12,810 nucleotides of DNA from Clostridiaceae bacterium. GTDB taxonomy: Bacteria; Bacillota; Clostridia; Saccharofermentanales; DTU023. The notes under the pieces were generated by a model, which did not search any database, was not told the DNA's origin, and saw nothing but the letters and a program-made list of their open reading frames with translations. This document shows positions 1-7,408 of this stretch, one piece after another (within the stretch, counting starts at the first letter, position 1; every line of letters starts with the position of its first letter). Location: assembly GCA_012728535.1 (NCBI GenBank), contig JAAYEX010000210.1, forward strand, positions 1-12,810, read 5' to 3'. The position numbers were made by a program, and so were the translations under genes.

Positions 1-303
1 ATTATGACAGAGGTCTTCAAGTCCAGGGCTATTGCGGTAGGATCACCGACAGTCTTAAATGATGTCTTGTCCAGTGTCAACGGCTGGTTGACCTTCCTCA
101 AATCTCTGAAATTCAAGAACAAGAAGGCAGCCGCCTTCGGTTGTTACGGCTGGACCGGTGAATCAGTCAAAATACTTCAGGAAAGCCTGGCTGATGCCGG
201 CTTTGATGTGGTAGATGCCGAGTTGCGTGTCAACTGGAACCCGACCCAGGAAGACCTTGACCAGGCTCAGGCTGTAGCAGAAGCATTGCTGGTGCAAGAC
301 TGA
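1..303 (+). CDS. Flavodiiron protein (A-type flavoprotein), C-terminal flavodoxin domain, 5'-truncated
   Basis: This is the last ~100 codons of a gene that begins upstream of the window; the frame is open from base 1 to the TGA at 301-303. The sequence matches the C-terminal flavodoxin-like domain of FprA-type flavodiiron proteins. 'GSPTVLNDVL' corresponds to one FMN-binding loop and 'AFGCYGWTGE' to another, followed by the usual amphipathic helix and the 'EELRV/VNWNPTQED' type tail. Family members have an N-terminal metallo-beta-lactamase-like di-iron domain (not seen here) and reduce O2 to water or NO to N2O in anaerobes, taking electrons from rubredoxin or NAD(P)H-linked partners. The ATG at 4 is internal to the domain and is not the real start. 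No rubredoxin domain follows, so this is a short FprA-like form rather than a flavorubredoxin (inference). Confidence 0.88.
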   Translation: MMTEVFKSRAIAVGSPTVLNDVLSSVNGWLTFLKSLKFKNKKAAAFGCYGWTGESVKILQESLADAGFDVVDAELRVNWNPTQEDLDQAQAVAEALLVQD

Positions 304-331
304 TATAAAATCAATTAATTGTTATCGTGAG

Positions 332-380
332 AAAAAAGACCGGCTACTGCGAAATTAATCGTACCGTGGCCGGTTTTCTT
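332..380. terminator. Hairpin terminator between convergent genes
   Basis: Arms 338-347 (GACCGGCTAC) and 366-375 (GTGGCCGGTT) pair over 10 positions, with wobble pairs, around an 18-nt loop. A-tracts lie on the left (332-337) and T-rich sequence on the right (374-380). It can therefore serve the flavodiiron gene on the plus strand and the DUF554 gene on the minus strand. Confidence 0.7.
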
Positions 381-383
381 ATA

Positions 384-1103
384 TTAAATAAATAAGGACA
401 AGATTGCAGCGAAAATCATCGCAGGTAAAAAATTAGCTATACGGATGCGTTTTTCAAAAAACATGTTAACACCGATCAGGAATACAAGGACAGATCCGAT
501 GAAAGAAATATTGAACAACATCAGATCACTCAGGATCGGCTTGATCCAGGCTGCCAGAATGGTTAGACTGCCCTGGTAGACTAGCAGAGGTATGGCAGAA
601 AAAAGCACGCCCACCCCGTAAGTGGATGCCAGGATCGCAGCAATGACACCGTCCAGCGCCGACTTGGCGAATAGCATGGAGTGGTCCCCCAGCAAGGCAT
701 CCTGAAAGGAACCGACGATAGCCATCGCACCCGTGCAAATGATAATCGTTGTCGTTACAAAACCTTCCGCAAAAGAGTTTTCTTCATCCTTGACCTTAAC
801 TTTTCTTCTGAGGAAATTGCCCAACCGCTGCATCAGGAGATCAATATTGATCCACTCTCCAAATAGTGCGCCCAATACAAGGCAAATTATCATCAGAAAG
901 GTATTCCTGGTATCAAGCAAAGATCCATCTACGACGAAGATGCCGCGCAAAGCACCGGAAATCCCGATGAACATGGTCGACACACCCAAAGCCTGCAAAA
1001 GAGTTTCCTTAAATCGCTCTCTGATGCCGCTCCTGAGCAAAAGGCCCGCTCCACCTCCAACTACAACAGCCAGAGTATTTACTATGGTTCCTATACCGGT
1101 CAT
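384..1103 (-). CDS. DUF554 family integral membrane protein
   Basis: A 239-aa, very hydrophobic protein with about seven predicted membrane segments (roughly residues 5-24, 40-55, 70-84, 118-133, 147-178, 197-215 and 222-239). The N-terminal 'GTIVNTLAVVVGGGAGLLL' and the following 'RERFKETLLQALGVSTMFIGISGAL' are typical of DUF554, the family of E. coli YqgA and B. subtilis YdfK. Length is normal for the family. Its function is not established; transport has been suggested but I cannot support a substrate. The ATG start lies in an ATGA overlap with the stop of the upstream HD-domain gene, so the two are almost certainly co-transcribed and translationally coupled. The gene ends just before the bidirectional hairpin at 338-375. 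Confidence 0.9.
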   Translation of the reverse strand: MTGIGTIVNTLAVVVGGGAGLLLRSGIRERFKETLLQALGVSTMFIGISGALRGIFVVDGSLLDTRNTFLMIICLVLGALFGEWINIDLLMQRLGNFLRRKVKVKDEENSFAEGFVTTTIIICTGAMAIVGSFQDALLGDHSMLFAKSALDGVIAAILASTYGVGVLFSAIPLLVYQGSLTILAAWIKPILSDLMLFNISFIGSVLVFLIGVNMFFEKRIRIANFLPAMIFAAILSLFI

Positions 1104-1687
1104 ATGTTCTGAGCGACCTCGGATTCAATCCACGTTTCCGCAGCCTTCATTGCTGTAAGTGTTTTTTCTAGCAGTTCATCTAGTGTCCAGCCTAGCCGCT
1201 CAGCACCCATAGCTATAGTCTCTCGTGAACAGCCCGCGGCAAAGCTCTTGTCTTTGAACTTCTTCCTCACACTGGAGACCTTCATATCCTGAAAACTCTT
1301 GGAGGGGCGCATGAGAACGGCAGCTCCCATCAATCCGGTCAATTCGTCTACCGCAAAAAGAATCTCTTCCATTTTTTCCTGGGGTTCAACCTCGGAGCAG
1401 ATACCAAAGCCATGACTGACGATAGATCGGATCATATCCTCACCTACTCCGTCTTCGCGCAAGAGCTCCGGCGCTTTGGAACAGTGATCATCCGGCCACT
1501 GTTCAAAATCAATGTCATGCAACAAGCCGACCATGCTCCAGTACTCCAGCTCATCCGGCGCGTATTCCTCAGCAAAATATCGCATCACTGCCTCAACTGT
1601 CAGTGCATGACGAATGTGGAAATCTTCCTTGTTATACTTTTTCAAAAGCTGAAGTCCTTCAGCCCTGCTCAAATTGCTCTGTCTCAC
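1100..1687 (-). CDS. HD-domain phosphohydrolase-like protein
   Basis: I place the start at GTG 1687-1685, giving 195 aa. A strong AAGGAGG ribosome binding site (about 1694-1700) sits 6 nt upstream, whereas an ATG start at 1720 would bury that site inside the coding region. HD superfamily metal ligands are visible: H27 in 'IRHALTVEAVM', H57-D58 in 'GLLHDID', and D114 in 'AVDELTG', with a further H92 in 'IVSHG'. Such proteins hydrolyse phosphomonoesters, nucleotides or cyclic nucleotides in the cytoplasm; the substrate cannot be read from sequence. The C-terminal part is helical with many Lys and Glu. The stop overlaps the DUF554 start by 4 bp, forming a two-gene unit. It lies downstream of the psuKG terminator, so it probably has its own weak promoter or depends on read-through. 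Confidence 0.85.
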   Translation of the reverse strand: MRQSNLSRAEGLQLLKKYNKEDFHIRHALTVEAVMRYFAEEYAPDELEYWSMVGLLHDIDFEQWPDDHCSKAPELLREDGVGEDMIRSIVSHGFGICSEVEPQEKMEEILFAVDELTGLMGAAVLMRPSKSFQDMKVSSVRKKFKDKSFAAGCSRETIAMGAERLGWTLDELLEKTLTAMKAAETWIESEVAQNI

Positions 1688-1699
1688 TGTTCTCCTCCT

Positions 1700-1714
1700 T
1701 ATGAAAATTTCATA
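1700..1714. promoter_or_regulatory. Small palindrome next to the HD gene ribosome binding site
   Basis: TATGAAAATTTCATA is a 7-bp inverted repeat around one central base, directly upstream of the AAGGAGG site of the HD-domain gene. It could be an operator or a chance AT-rich palindrome; nothing else supports a regulatory role. Confidence 0.25.
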
Positions 1715-1730
1715 GTTCAAATACTAACAG

Positions 1731-1766
1731 ATAAAAGAGTAGCCATGTCGGTTGACATGGCTACTC
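1731..1766 (-). terminator. Intrinsic terminator of the psuKG operon
   Basis: A perfect 13-bp stem (1737-1749 GAGTAGCCATGTC with 1754-1766 GACATGGCTACTC) closes a 4-nt loop. Read on the minus strand it is followed by TTTTAT (1736-1731), the layout expected for termination about 25-60 nt after psuG. On the plus strand an A-tract follows, so it is not a good plus-strand terminator. Confidence 0.85.
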
Positions 1767-1790
1767 AAAAAATATAATTCATTAAAAAGA

Positions 1791-2708
1791 CTAGCTTAGC
1801 TTGGCCAGTTGGACTGCCAGATCCGCTGCCAGACCGGAGTTGTTGTAAACCAATTCAATATTTGCATCGAGGCTTTTGCCCTCAGTAATTTCCAAAACTT
1901 TTCCTAACAGGAAGGGGGTCGTTTCCTTGCCCTTAATGCCCTTCGCTTCTGCTTCGATAACAGCGTCAGCAATGGCCCTGGTAATCTTCTCTGAATCCAA
2001 TTCATGTTCAGGGGGAATAGGATTGCCGATTACAACCCCGCCCTCAAGACCAAGTTCCCATTTAGTTTTAATGGCACGGGCCAGCTCAACAGCAGAATCA
2101 ATTCTATAATCAACTCCGTAGCCGGACTTACGGGTATAAAAAGCAGGGAAGTCATCAGTCTTAAAGCCAACTACAGGAATACCGAAAGTCTCCAGGTACT
2201 CCAGAGTCAAACCGATGTCCAGGATGGACTTGGCCCCTGCACAGACAACTGCGACACTGGTCTTGGCAAGTTCCTGCAGGTCTGCGGAGATATCGTAAGT
2301 TTCCTGTGCGCCTCTGTGAACACCGCCGATACCGCCGGTGGCGAAAACTTTAATGCCTGCCAGAGCAGCAATAATCATAGTAGCAGCAACTGTAGTAGCC
2401 CCGTCAGCTTTACCCGCTACAATGAAGGGCAGATCACGCCTGGAGGCTTTGATGATACCCTGTTCTTTTCCCATATATTCGACTTCTTCCAAAGTCAGAC
2501 CTACTTTAATCCGGCCTTTTATGATTCCTATTGTCGCAGGAACAGCTCCCTGATCTGAAATGATCTTTTCACACATAAGAGCGGTTTCTACATTTCGCGG
2601 GTAAGGCATGCCGTGAGAGATAATAGTGGATTCAAGAGCTACGACAGCTTCTCCTTGTTCAATTGCAGCCTGTACATCTTCCCTGACATCCAAGTATTTA
2701 CTTAACAT
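1791..2708 (-). CDS. psuG: Pseudouridine-5'-phosphate glycosidase
   Basis: A 305-aa protein, the full family length (about 300-312 aa). It reversibly cleaves the C-C glycosidic bond of pseudouridine 5'-phosphate to give uracil and ribose 5-phosphate. Conserved residues fit the catalytic set known from E. coli PsuG: E26 in 'ALESTIISHGMPYP', K87 in 'IKASRRDLP', the metal-binding D143 in 'ISADLQEL', and the Schiff-base lysine K160 in 'VCAGAKSILD'. The block 'FATGGIGGVHRGA' (122-134) is also diagnostic. The start ATG overlaps the end of psuK by 11 bp and has a GGAGG 9 nt upstream inside psuK, so the two steps (phosphorylation, then cleavage) are translationally coupled. A strong terminator follows. 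No pseudouridine transporter gene (psuT-like) is adjacent. Confidence 0.97.
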   Translation of the reverse strand: MLSKYLDVREDVQAAIEQGEAVVALESTIISHGMPYPRNVETALMCEKIISDQGAVPATIGIIKGRIKVGLTLEEVEYMGKEQGIIKASRRDLPFIVAGKADGATTVAATMIIAALAGIKVFATGGIGGVHRGAQETYDISADLQELAKTSVAVVCAGAKSILDIGLTLEYLETFGIPVVGFKTDDFPAFYTRKSGYGVDYRIDSAVELARAIKTKWELGLEGGVVIGNPIPPEHELDSEKITRAIADAVIEAEAKGIKGKETTPFLLGKVLEITEGKSLDANIELVYNNSGLAADLAVQLAKLS

Positions 2709-3795
2709 TCTGAACGTCCTCCATATATAATTTTAGATTTTCTTCTGACATATTCGGATTGATGGTGTTTTCATGGCTAATAGCCAGCATAGAAGCAGCA
2801 ATCCCCATTCTGGCACTTTCTTCAATGCTCAGATTATTGATATAAGCATAGGCCAAAGCAGCAATAAACGCATCACCTCCACCGGTCGCATTGATAACTT
2901 CTATCGTGGCACCTTGAGCAAATCCTTTGCTGCTTCCATTATTATAAAACACTCCCTCTTTACCCAAACTGATGAAAACATTTCTGACGCCTTGTTCCAG
3001 AAAATACTCACTGGCAGCAATCAGATCCTCCCGGTCGTTTATTTCTCTGCCGGACAAGATCTCTGCTTCAAGTCTGTTGGGCTTAATTGTATGGAAATAC
3101 CCGATCAGGTGCTTTACCTTCCGGGCCTTGGTCGTGGAAACAGTATCGAGAAAATAGACAGTATCTTTATATGTTGTTAGCAGGAGCTCGATAACTTCCT
3201 GAGGGATGTTGGTGTCAATAACGACAAGCTGGGATTTTTGTATTAACCGGCTTTTCGACTTAATAAACTCTGTTGAAATCCGGTCGAAAATGTCCATATG
3301 TGCAATAGCAAGAGCCATATCTCCCGTTTCATCGAGAATGGACAGATAAGTTGAAGTAGACCCTCCTTCGAGATAAAGCGACTCAGTGAGATCAACGCCG
3401 TTCATCTTGCATTCGTCCATGATTCTCTTTCCGTAGATGTCCTGCCCGACTGCACTGATCAGTTTAACGTTGATTCCCAGGCGGGCCATGTTCTCCGCAA
3501 TATTCCTGCCTACTCCGCCCAGGGAAATCTTGACTGTTCCGGGATTCGAATCTGCCGGAATCAGTTCTTGGTATGGAAAACCTTGAATATCAACATTTAC
3601 ACCGCCAACAACGGTTGCATAAGATTTACTGTTAGTAATATAGCCTTTGCCGACAATAAGTCCCTTTTTCATCAAATTACTTATATGAACCGCGACTGAG
3701 GATCTGGTAATGCCGAGAAGCTCAGCAATTTCTCTCTGGCTCAGCAAGGGATCTTTTTCAATCAGCTTCGAGATTTCAGTTTCTCTCTGAGTCAT
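2698..3795 (-). CDS. psuK: PfkB-family pseudouridine kinase with N-terminal winged-helix domain
   Basis: A 365-aa two-domain protein. Residues 3-53 form a winged helix-turn-helix ('LSQREIAELLGITRSSVAVHIS' region with 'GLIVGKGYI' as the wing). Residues ~60-360 are a ribokinase-like PfkB kinase, with 'GGVGRNIAENMARLG' (93-107) as the first signature and 'NATGGGDAF' (302-310) containing the catalytic base D308. Pairing with psuG identifies the likely substrate as pseudouridine, phosphorylated at the 5' position; E. coli YeiI shares this HTH-kinase layout, while E. coli PsuK lacks the HTH. A related nucleoside kinase activity cannot be excluded. The DNA-binding domain suggests that it may regulate its own operon or the divergent region (inference). 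The ATG at 3795 has only a weak GGTGG site 4 nt upstream. Confidence 0.92.
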   Translation of the reverse strand: MTQRETEISKLIEKDPLLSQREIAELLGITRSSVAVHISNLMKKGLIVGKGYITNSKSYATVVGGVNVDIQGFPYQELIPADSNPGTVKISLGGVGRNIAENMARLGINVKLISAVGQDIYGKRIMDECKMNGVDLTESLYLEGGSTSTYLSILDETGDMALAIAHMDIFDRISTEFIKSKSRLIQKSQLVVIDTNIPQEVIELLLTTYKDTVYFLDTVSTTKARKVKHLIGYFHTIKPNRLEAEILSGREINDREDLIAASEYFLEQGVRNVFISLGKEGVFYNNGSSKGFAQGATIEVINATGGGDAFIAALAYAYINNLSIEESARMGIAASMLAISHENTINPNMSEENLKLYMEDVQNVK

Positions 3796-4183
3796 TAAAC
3801 CACCATCTCTTCCATAGTTTTAAAAATCATTTCTGTTATTTAAGATTCTTTAAGATCAGGGCAGATTTCTTTGGCTTTCCATACAATATGCACATATTTT
3901 TGAGGATCCTTAACGCTTTTTATGATGATAACATATAACGAGTAATCAACCAATATAGCAAAGTTAAATACCTTGAAAAGTGATTAGATGCTAACTGATT
4001 GTCTGGCTCCTAGTTAGATTAAGACTGAACTGTATACAAAACTTATGAAAATAACATTTTGTTTAATAATAATTATCCAATTATATGATTCAATTCTAAG
4101 GTGTTGAAATGCTGAATTAGTGATTATTATTGTTTTAATGATAGTTATATTGTCCAAAGTTCGGGTCCGCCCTTTGATTTCAA

Positions 4184-4210
4184 TTGACAGTACTATCCGA
4201 TTAATATATT
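4184..4210 (+). promoter_or_regulatory. Candidate sigma-A promoter for the opp operon
   Basis: A perfect TTGACA (4184-4189) is followed after 15 nt by TATATT (4205-4210); a 17-nt spacing gives TATTTT (4207-4212). The predicted transcript would begin near 4217 and carry a leader of about 130 nt before oppB. Confidence 0.5.
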
Positions 4211-4239
4211 TTGAGAGTACCTTAAAAGGAAAACAAGAG

Positions 4240-4320
4240 GCTGTTTTAAATAACAGCGCAAGAATGTATAGATAAACATTTATGCATAATCTTTATCAGC
4301 TGCAACGCTACATGCGCTGT
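4240..4320 (+). promoter_or_regulatory. opp leader with two mutually exclusive stem options
   Basis: GCTGTT (4240-4245) can pair with AACAGC (4252-4257) as a local hairpin. The overlapping ACAGCGCA (4253-4260) is an exact 8-nt reverse complement of TGCGCTGT (4313-4320), which lies about 20 nt before the oppB ribosome binding site. The two pairings share 4253-4257 and cannot coexist, so this could be a switch affecting oppB translation. That role is inference from base pairing only. Confidence 0.3.
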
Positions 4321-4349
4321 GGCTTAATTGATTATACAAGGGGGGAAAT

Positions 4350-5279
4350 GTGAGTTCGAAAAATGTATTCTACATCCTTAAGCGCATACTACTGGCTTTC
4401 TTAACTGTTTTGATAGTTATTACTATCACATTTTTTGCCATGCATGCGATTCCGGGTGGTCCCTTTTTGGGAGAGAAGGCAGTGTCTCCTGCGGTAATGG
4501 AGGCTCTGGAAGCCAAATATGGACTGGACAAGCCCCTTTTTGAGCAATATACAACTTATCTTAAGGGCATATTGCTTGACTTTGATTTCGGTCCATCACT
4601 CAAGCAAAGAGGAATGATGGTTATCGACATCATAATGGACGGCCTGAAAACCTCCATTCGTCTCGGGGTGATAGCTGCTGCGATTGCGCTACTCTTCGGA
4701 CTTACACTGGGCTCTATTGCTTCCTTGCGCCGCAATACTTTGATTGACAGATTCATTATGGTGGTGACTACAGCCTTCGTATCTATGCCATCGTTTATTA
4801 TGGGTTCGCTGCTCTTACTTGTGTTTGCGGTACAACTTGCAATTGTACCCGCAAACGGTTCGACTTCAGCCGGAATGATTATGCCCATAATAACCTTGTC
4901 ACTGTACCCTATGGCTTATATCACGCGTTTGACGCGTTCATCCATGCTTGATGTTCTGGGACAGGATTATATCCGTACCGCGCGTTCTAAAGGTGTTTCC
5001 TATCCCGGCATCATAAGGGGTCATGCTCTCAAAAACGCAATCATCCCGGTTATTACCTATTTCGGTCCCATGCTGGCGTATATTGTCACCGGCTCACTGG
5101 TGGTTGAGAGGATTTTTGCAGTTCCCGGTATAGGCAGATCTTTTGTCAACAGCATCACCGGTCGCGATTATCCCCTGATCATGGGTACAACCATTATCTT
5201 GTCTACCTTAATTGTCCTTATGAACCTTTTGGGCGACATCATGTACAAGCTTGTTGATCCTCGCATCAGCTTTGAATAA
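4350..5279 (+). CDS. oppB: Oligopeptide ABC transporter permease OppB
   Basis: A 309-aa inner permease subunit of an Opp/Dpp-type peptide importer. About six membrane helices are visible (roughly 10-31, 100-121, 137-158, 172-190, 237-258 and 281-302). The N-terminal 'FYILKRILLAFLTVLIVITITFF' and 'IPGGPF' are typical of OppB. The cytoplasmic EAA loop near 204-233 ('DYIRTARSKGVSYPGIIRGH') contacts the ATPases. The GTG at 4350 is chosen because an AGGGGGG site lies 4 nt upstream; the overlapping ATG at 4348 is followed at once by TGA. First gene of oppBCDFA; oppC begins 15 nt after the stop. Confidence 0.96.
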   Translation: MSSKNVFYILKRILLAFLTVLIVITITFFAMHAIPGGPFLGEKAVSPAVMEALEAKYGLDKPLFEQYTTYLKGILLDFDFGPSLKQRGMMVIDIIMDGLKTSIRLGVIAAAIALLFGLTLGSIASLRRNTLIDRFIMVVTTAFVSMPSFIMGSLLLLVFAVQLAIVPANGSTSAGMIMPIITLSLYPMAYITRLTRSSMLDVLGQDYIRTARSKGVSYPGIIRGHALKNAIIPVITYFGPMLAYIVTGSLVVERIFAVPGIGRSFVNSITGRDYPLIMGTTIILSTLIVLMNLLGDIMYKLVDPRISFE

Positions 5280-5294
5280 GGAAGATAGCAGAAT

Positions 5295-6353
5295 ATGAAA
5301 ATAAATCCATTTAAAATGCATATAGATGTTGACGCCTTTATTCCTGCCACAGCTGAAGAAAAGAAGTACATGGTGCAAATGCGCGAGTCTTCTACTTTCT
5401 TCCGTGATGGTGCAAGACGTTTGAAAAAGAATAAAGTAGCAATGTTCAGCCTTATAGTTATCATCATAATTACTCTGTCTTCAATCTTTCTTCCCATGTT
5501 CTGGCCCTATTCTTATGAACAACAGCTGGGTGTGCAACCGGGCAAAAGAGTAGATCCTTCTTTTAACAATCTGGCACCCTTTGAATATGGCACGACAGAG
5601 CAGGCGCGTATTGATAAGGGAGAATCTGTATTTCCGCATATCTTCGGGACTGACTCTGCCGGGCGTGATTATTTCATCAGAGTTGTCTATGGAACCCGTA
5701 TTTCATTGGCAGTCGGTTTTTTTGCAAGTATTATCGTATTAATGATAGGGCTGGTGGTCGGATCAGTCGCCGGTTATTTTGGCGGCAAGATCGACCTGAT
5801 CGTCATGCGTATTGTTGATATCATTTACTCCCTGCCTGACACCTTAATGGTCATCCTGCTCGCATCTATACTTAACGTCACCTTGGGCCACAAACTTGAA
5901 GGAAGTGCGCTGGAAAGTATCGGAGCTAATATCATTAGTCTCTTTATTGTATTCGCACTTCTTTATTGGGTCTCCATGGCCAGGCTGGTTAGAGGTCAAA
6001 TCCTGTCTCTCAAAGAGGAAGAATATGTACTTTCCGCAAAAGCGACCGGAGCCAAGGGACCCTGGATTATTCGCAAACATCTGCTGCCCAACTCTATCAG
6101 CGTTATCATCATCTCCACTGCCCTGCAAATCCCGAGCGCTATCTTTACTGAAAGCTACCTGTCCTTTTTGGGTCTTGGTGTAAACGAGCCCATGCCTTCG
6201 CTCGGCTCTCTTGCGTCTGATGCGTTGAACGGCATAAATTCATATGCATACCGCCTGGTAATCCCGGCTATAGTCATTTCTCTGATAGTTCTATCATTGA
6301 ACTTGCTTGGTGACGGATTACGTGACGCTTTTGATCCGAAGCTGAACAGATAG
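5295..6353 (+). CDS. oppC: Oligopeptide ABC transporter permease OppC
   Basis: A 352-aa second permease, pairing with OppB to form the transmembrane channel. It starts with a cytoplasmic segment and the OppC N-terminal domain ('FRDGARRLKKNKVAMFSLIVIIIITLSSI' region, about 36-65). A long extracytoplasmic insert follows, containing 'PHIFGTDSAGRDYFIRVVYGTRISL', a hallmark of the family. The EAA loop lies near 241-268 ('EEYVLSAKATGAKGPWIIRK'), and the conserved 'ESYLSFLGLG' follows. Length is at the upper end for OppC because of the insert around 'QQLGVQPGKRVDPSFNNLAPF'. An AAGGAAG site overlaps the oppB stop, and the gap to oppD is 14 nt. Confidence 0.96.
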   Translation: MKINPFKMHIDVDAFIPATAEEKKYMVQMRESSTFFRDGARRLKKNKVAMFSLIVIIIITLSSIFLPMFWPYSYEQQLGVQPGKRVDPSFNNLAPFEYGTTEQARIDKGESVFPHIFGTDSAGRDYFIRVVYGTRISLAVGFFASIIVLMIGLVVGSVAGYFGGKIDLIVMRIVDIIYSLPDTLMVILLASILNVTLGHKLEGSALESIGANIISLFIVFALLYWVSMARLVRGQILSLKEEEYVLSAKATGAKGPWIIRKHLLPNSISVIIISTALQIPSAIFTESYLSFLGLGVNEPMPSLGSLASDALNGINSYAYRLVIPAIVISLIVLSLNLLGDGLRDAFDPKLNR

Positions 6354-6367
6354 GAAAGGAAGATAAA

Positions 6368-7408
6368 GTGGCATTACTGGAAATTAGAGATTTACATACA
6401 TCATTCTTCACCGATGCCGGTGAGGTTAAGGCTGTTAACGGTCTGACTCTTGATCTTGAATACGGCAAAGTTCTCGGAATCGTGGGTGAATCCGGATCAG
6501 GAAAATCGGTAACAGCATATTCCATCATGCAAATATTAGCTCCGACAGGCAAGATTGTCTCCGGTTCAATTAAGTTTGACGGACAGGAGCTTATAGGCTT
6601 AAGCGAAAAAGAAATGCGTAAGATCCGGGGGCAGAGGATCTCCATTATCTTCCAGGATCCGATGACCTCCCTGAACCCCGTATACACCATAGGACATCAG
6701 CTAAGGGAAGCAATCGAGCTCCACACTGACTACCATGGGAAAGCAGCACAAGACCGGGCTATTGAGCTCTTGCGCCTGGTCAATGTGAATGATCCGGAAA
6801 AACGCATCAAGCAGTATCCCTATGAATTCTCAGGAGGCATGCGCCAGCGCGTTATGATCGCCATGGCTCTTGCCTGTGAACCTGATATTTTGATTGCTGA
6901 TGAACCTACTACTGCTTTGGACGTTACAATTCAGGCACAAATTCTGGAGTTGATGATTTCCCTTCAAAATGAGATCGGCATGTCTATTATCATGATCACA
7001 CACGACCTCGGTGTTGTAGCTCAAATGTGTGATGAAGTTGTGGTTATGTATGCAGGCGAAATCTGCGAACAGGGCACTGCTGATGAAATTTATTACAATC
7101 CGCATCACGAATACACAAAGGGACTTCTTAATTCAATTCCTACTGTAGCCACCACCGGTAATAAACTTAAACCCATCAGCGGCACACCGATTGACTTGTT
7201 GAATATGCCGGCAGGTTGCCCCTTTGCCCCGCGCTGTGATCAGGCTATGAAAATATGTATTAAACAACACGCCCCTGAAATGAAAATTAATGATGATCAT
7301 ATAGCCTATTGCTGGGTAAATGTCAGGGAAGGTGTAGCTGACGGCTCAATTGTTTTGCCGGACCCCGAAGATATCCAGCCACAAAATGATGTACTTGTAC
7401 ATGACTAA
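6368..7408 (+). CDS. oppD: Oligopeptide ABC transporter ATP-binding protein OppD
   Basis: A 346-aa ATPase that drives peptide import from the cytoplasmic side. Motifs: Walker A 'GESGSGKS' (40-47), Q-loop Q96 in 'IFQDPMTSLNP', ABC signature 'FSGGMRQR' (154-161), Walker B 'ILIADEPT' with D178 and E179, and switch H212 in 'ITHDLG'. The C-terminal oligopeptide/dipeptide domain carries a cysteine set ('GCPFAPRCDQAMKIC' plus a later 'YCW') that in some DppD/OppD relatives binds a [4Fe-4S] cluster; whether it does here is unknown. GTG start with GGAAAGGAAG upstream. The 3' end overlaps the start of oppF. Confidence 0.96.
   Translation: MALLEIRDLHTSFFTDAGEVKAVNGLTLDLEYGKVLGIVGESGSGKSVTAYSIMQILAPTGKIVSGSIKFDGQELIGLSEKEMRKIRGQRISIIFQDPMTSLNPVYTIGHQLREAIELHTDYHGKAAQDRAIELLRLVNVNDPEKRIKQYPYEFSGGMRQRVMIAMALACEPDILIADEPTTALDVTIQAQILELMISLQNEIGMSIIMITHDLGVVAQMCDEVVVMYAGEICEQGTADEIYYNPHHEYTKGLLNSIPTVATTGNKLKPISGTPIDLLNMPAGCPFAPRCDQAMKICIKQHAPEMKINDDHIAYCWVNVREGVADGSIVLPDPEDIQPQNDVLVHD

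Larger units (their letters stand above)
3796..4349. other. AT-rich divergent intergenic region between psuK and oppB
   Basis: A 554-bp gap with no convincing gene. The left half (3796-4140) is AT-rich and holds inverted repeats such as 3991-3996/4012-4017 (CTAACT/AGTTAG) and 4065-4073/4123-4131 (AATAATAAT/ATTATTATT). The latter may be low-complexity chance. I could not identify a good minus-strand promoter for psuK. The right half contains a candidate opp promoter and a structured leader, given separately. No known riboswitch or T-box consensus was recognised. Confidence 0.7.

Noticed and set aside
1688..1720. ATG start at 1720 for the HD-domain gene
   Set aside because: The AAGGAGG site lies inside this extension, 6 nt before a GTG, so the extension is the untranslated leader.
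2004..2558. 184-codon open frame on the plus strand, antisense to psuG
   Set aside because: psuG is a clear conserved gene on the other strand, and the antisense product resembles no family and has no ribosome binding site.
3796..3960. Search for a psuK promoter on the minus strand
   Set aside because: Only weak matches such as TTGATT with a poor -10 were found; none is good enough to report.
4065..4131. AATAATAAT / ATTATTATT inverted repeat in the intergenic region, considered as an operator
   Set aside because: It is low-complexity AT sequence in an AT-rich region with a long spacer; chance is a sufficient explanation.
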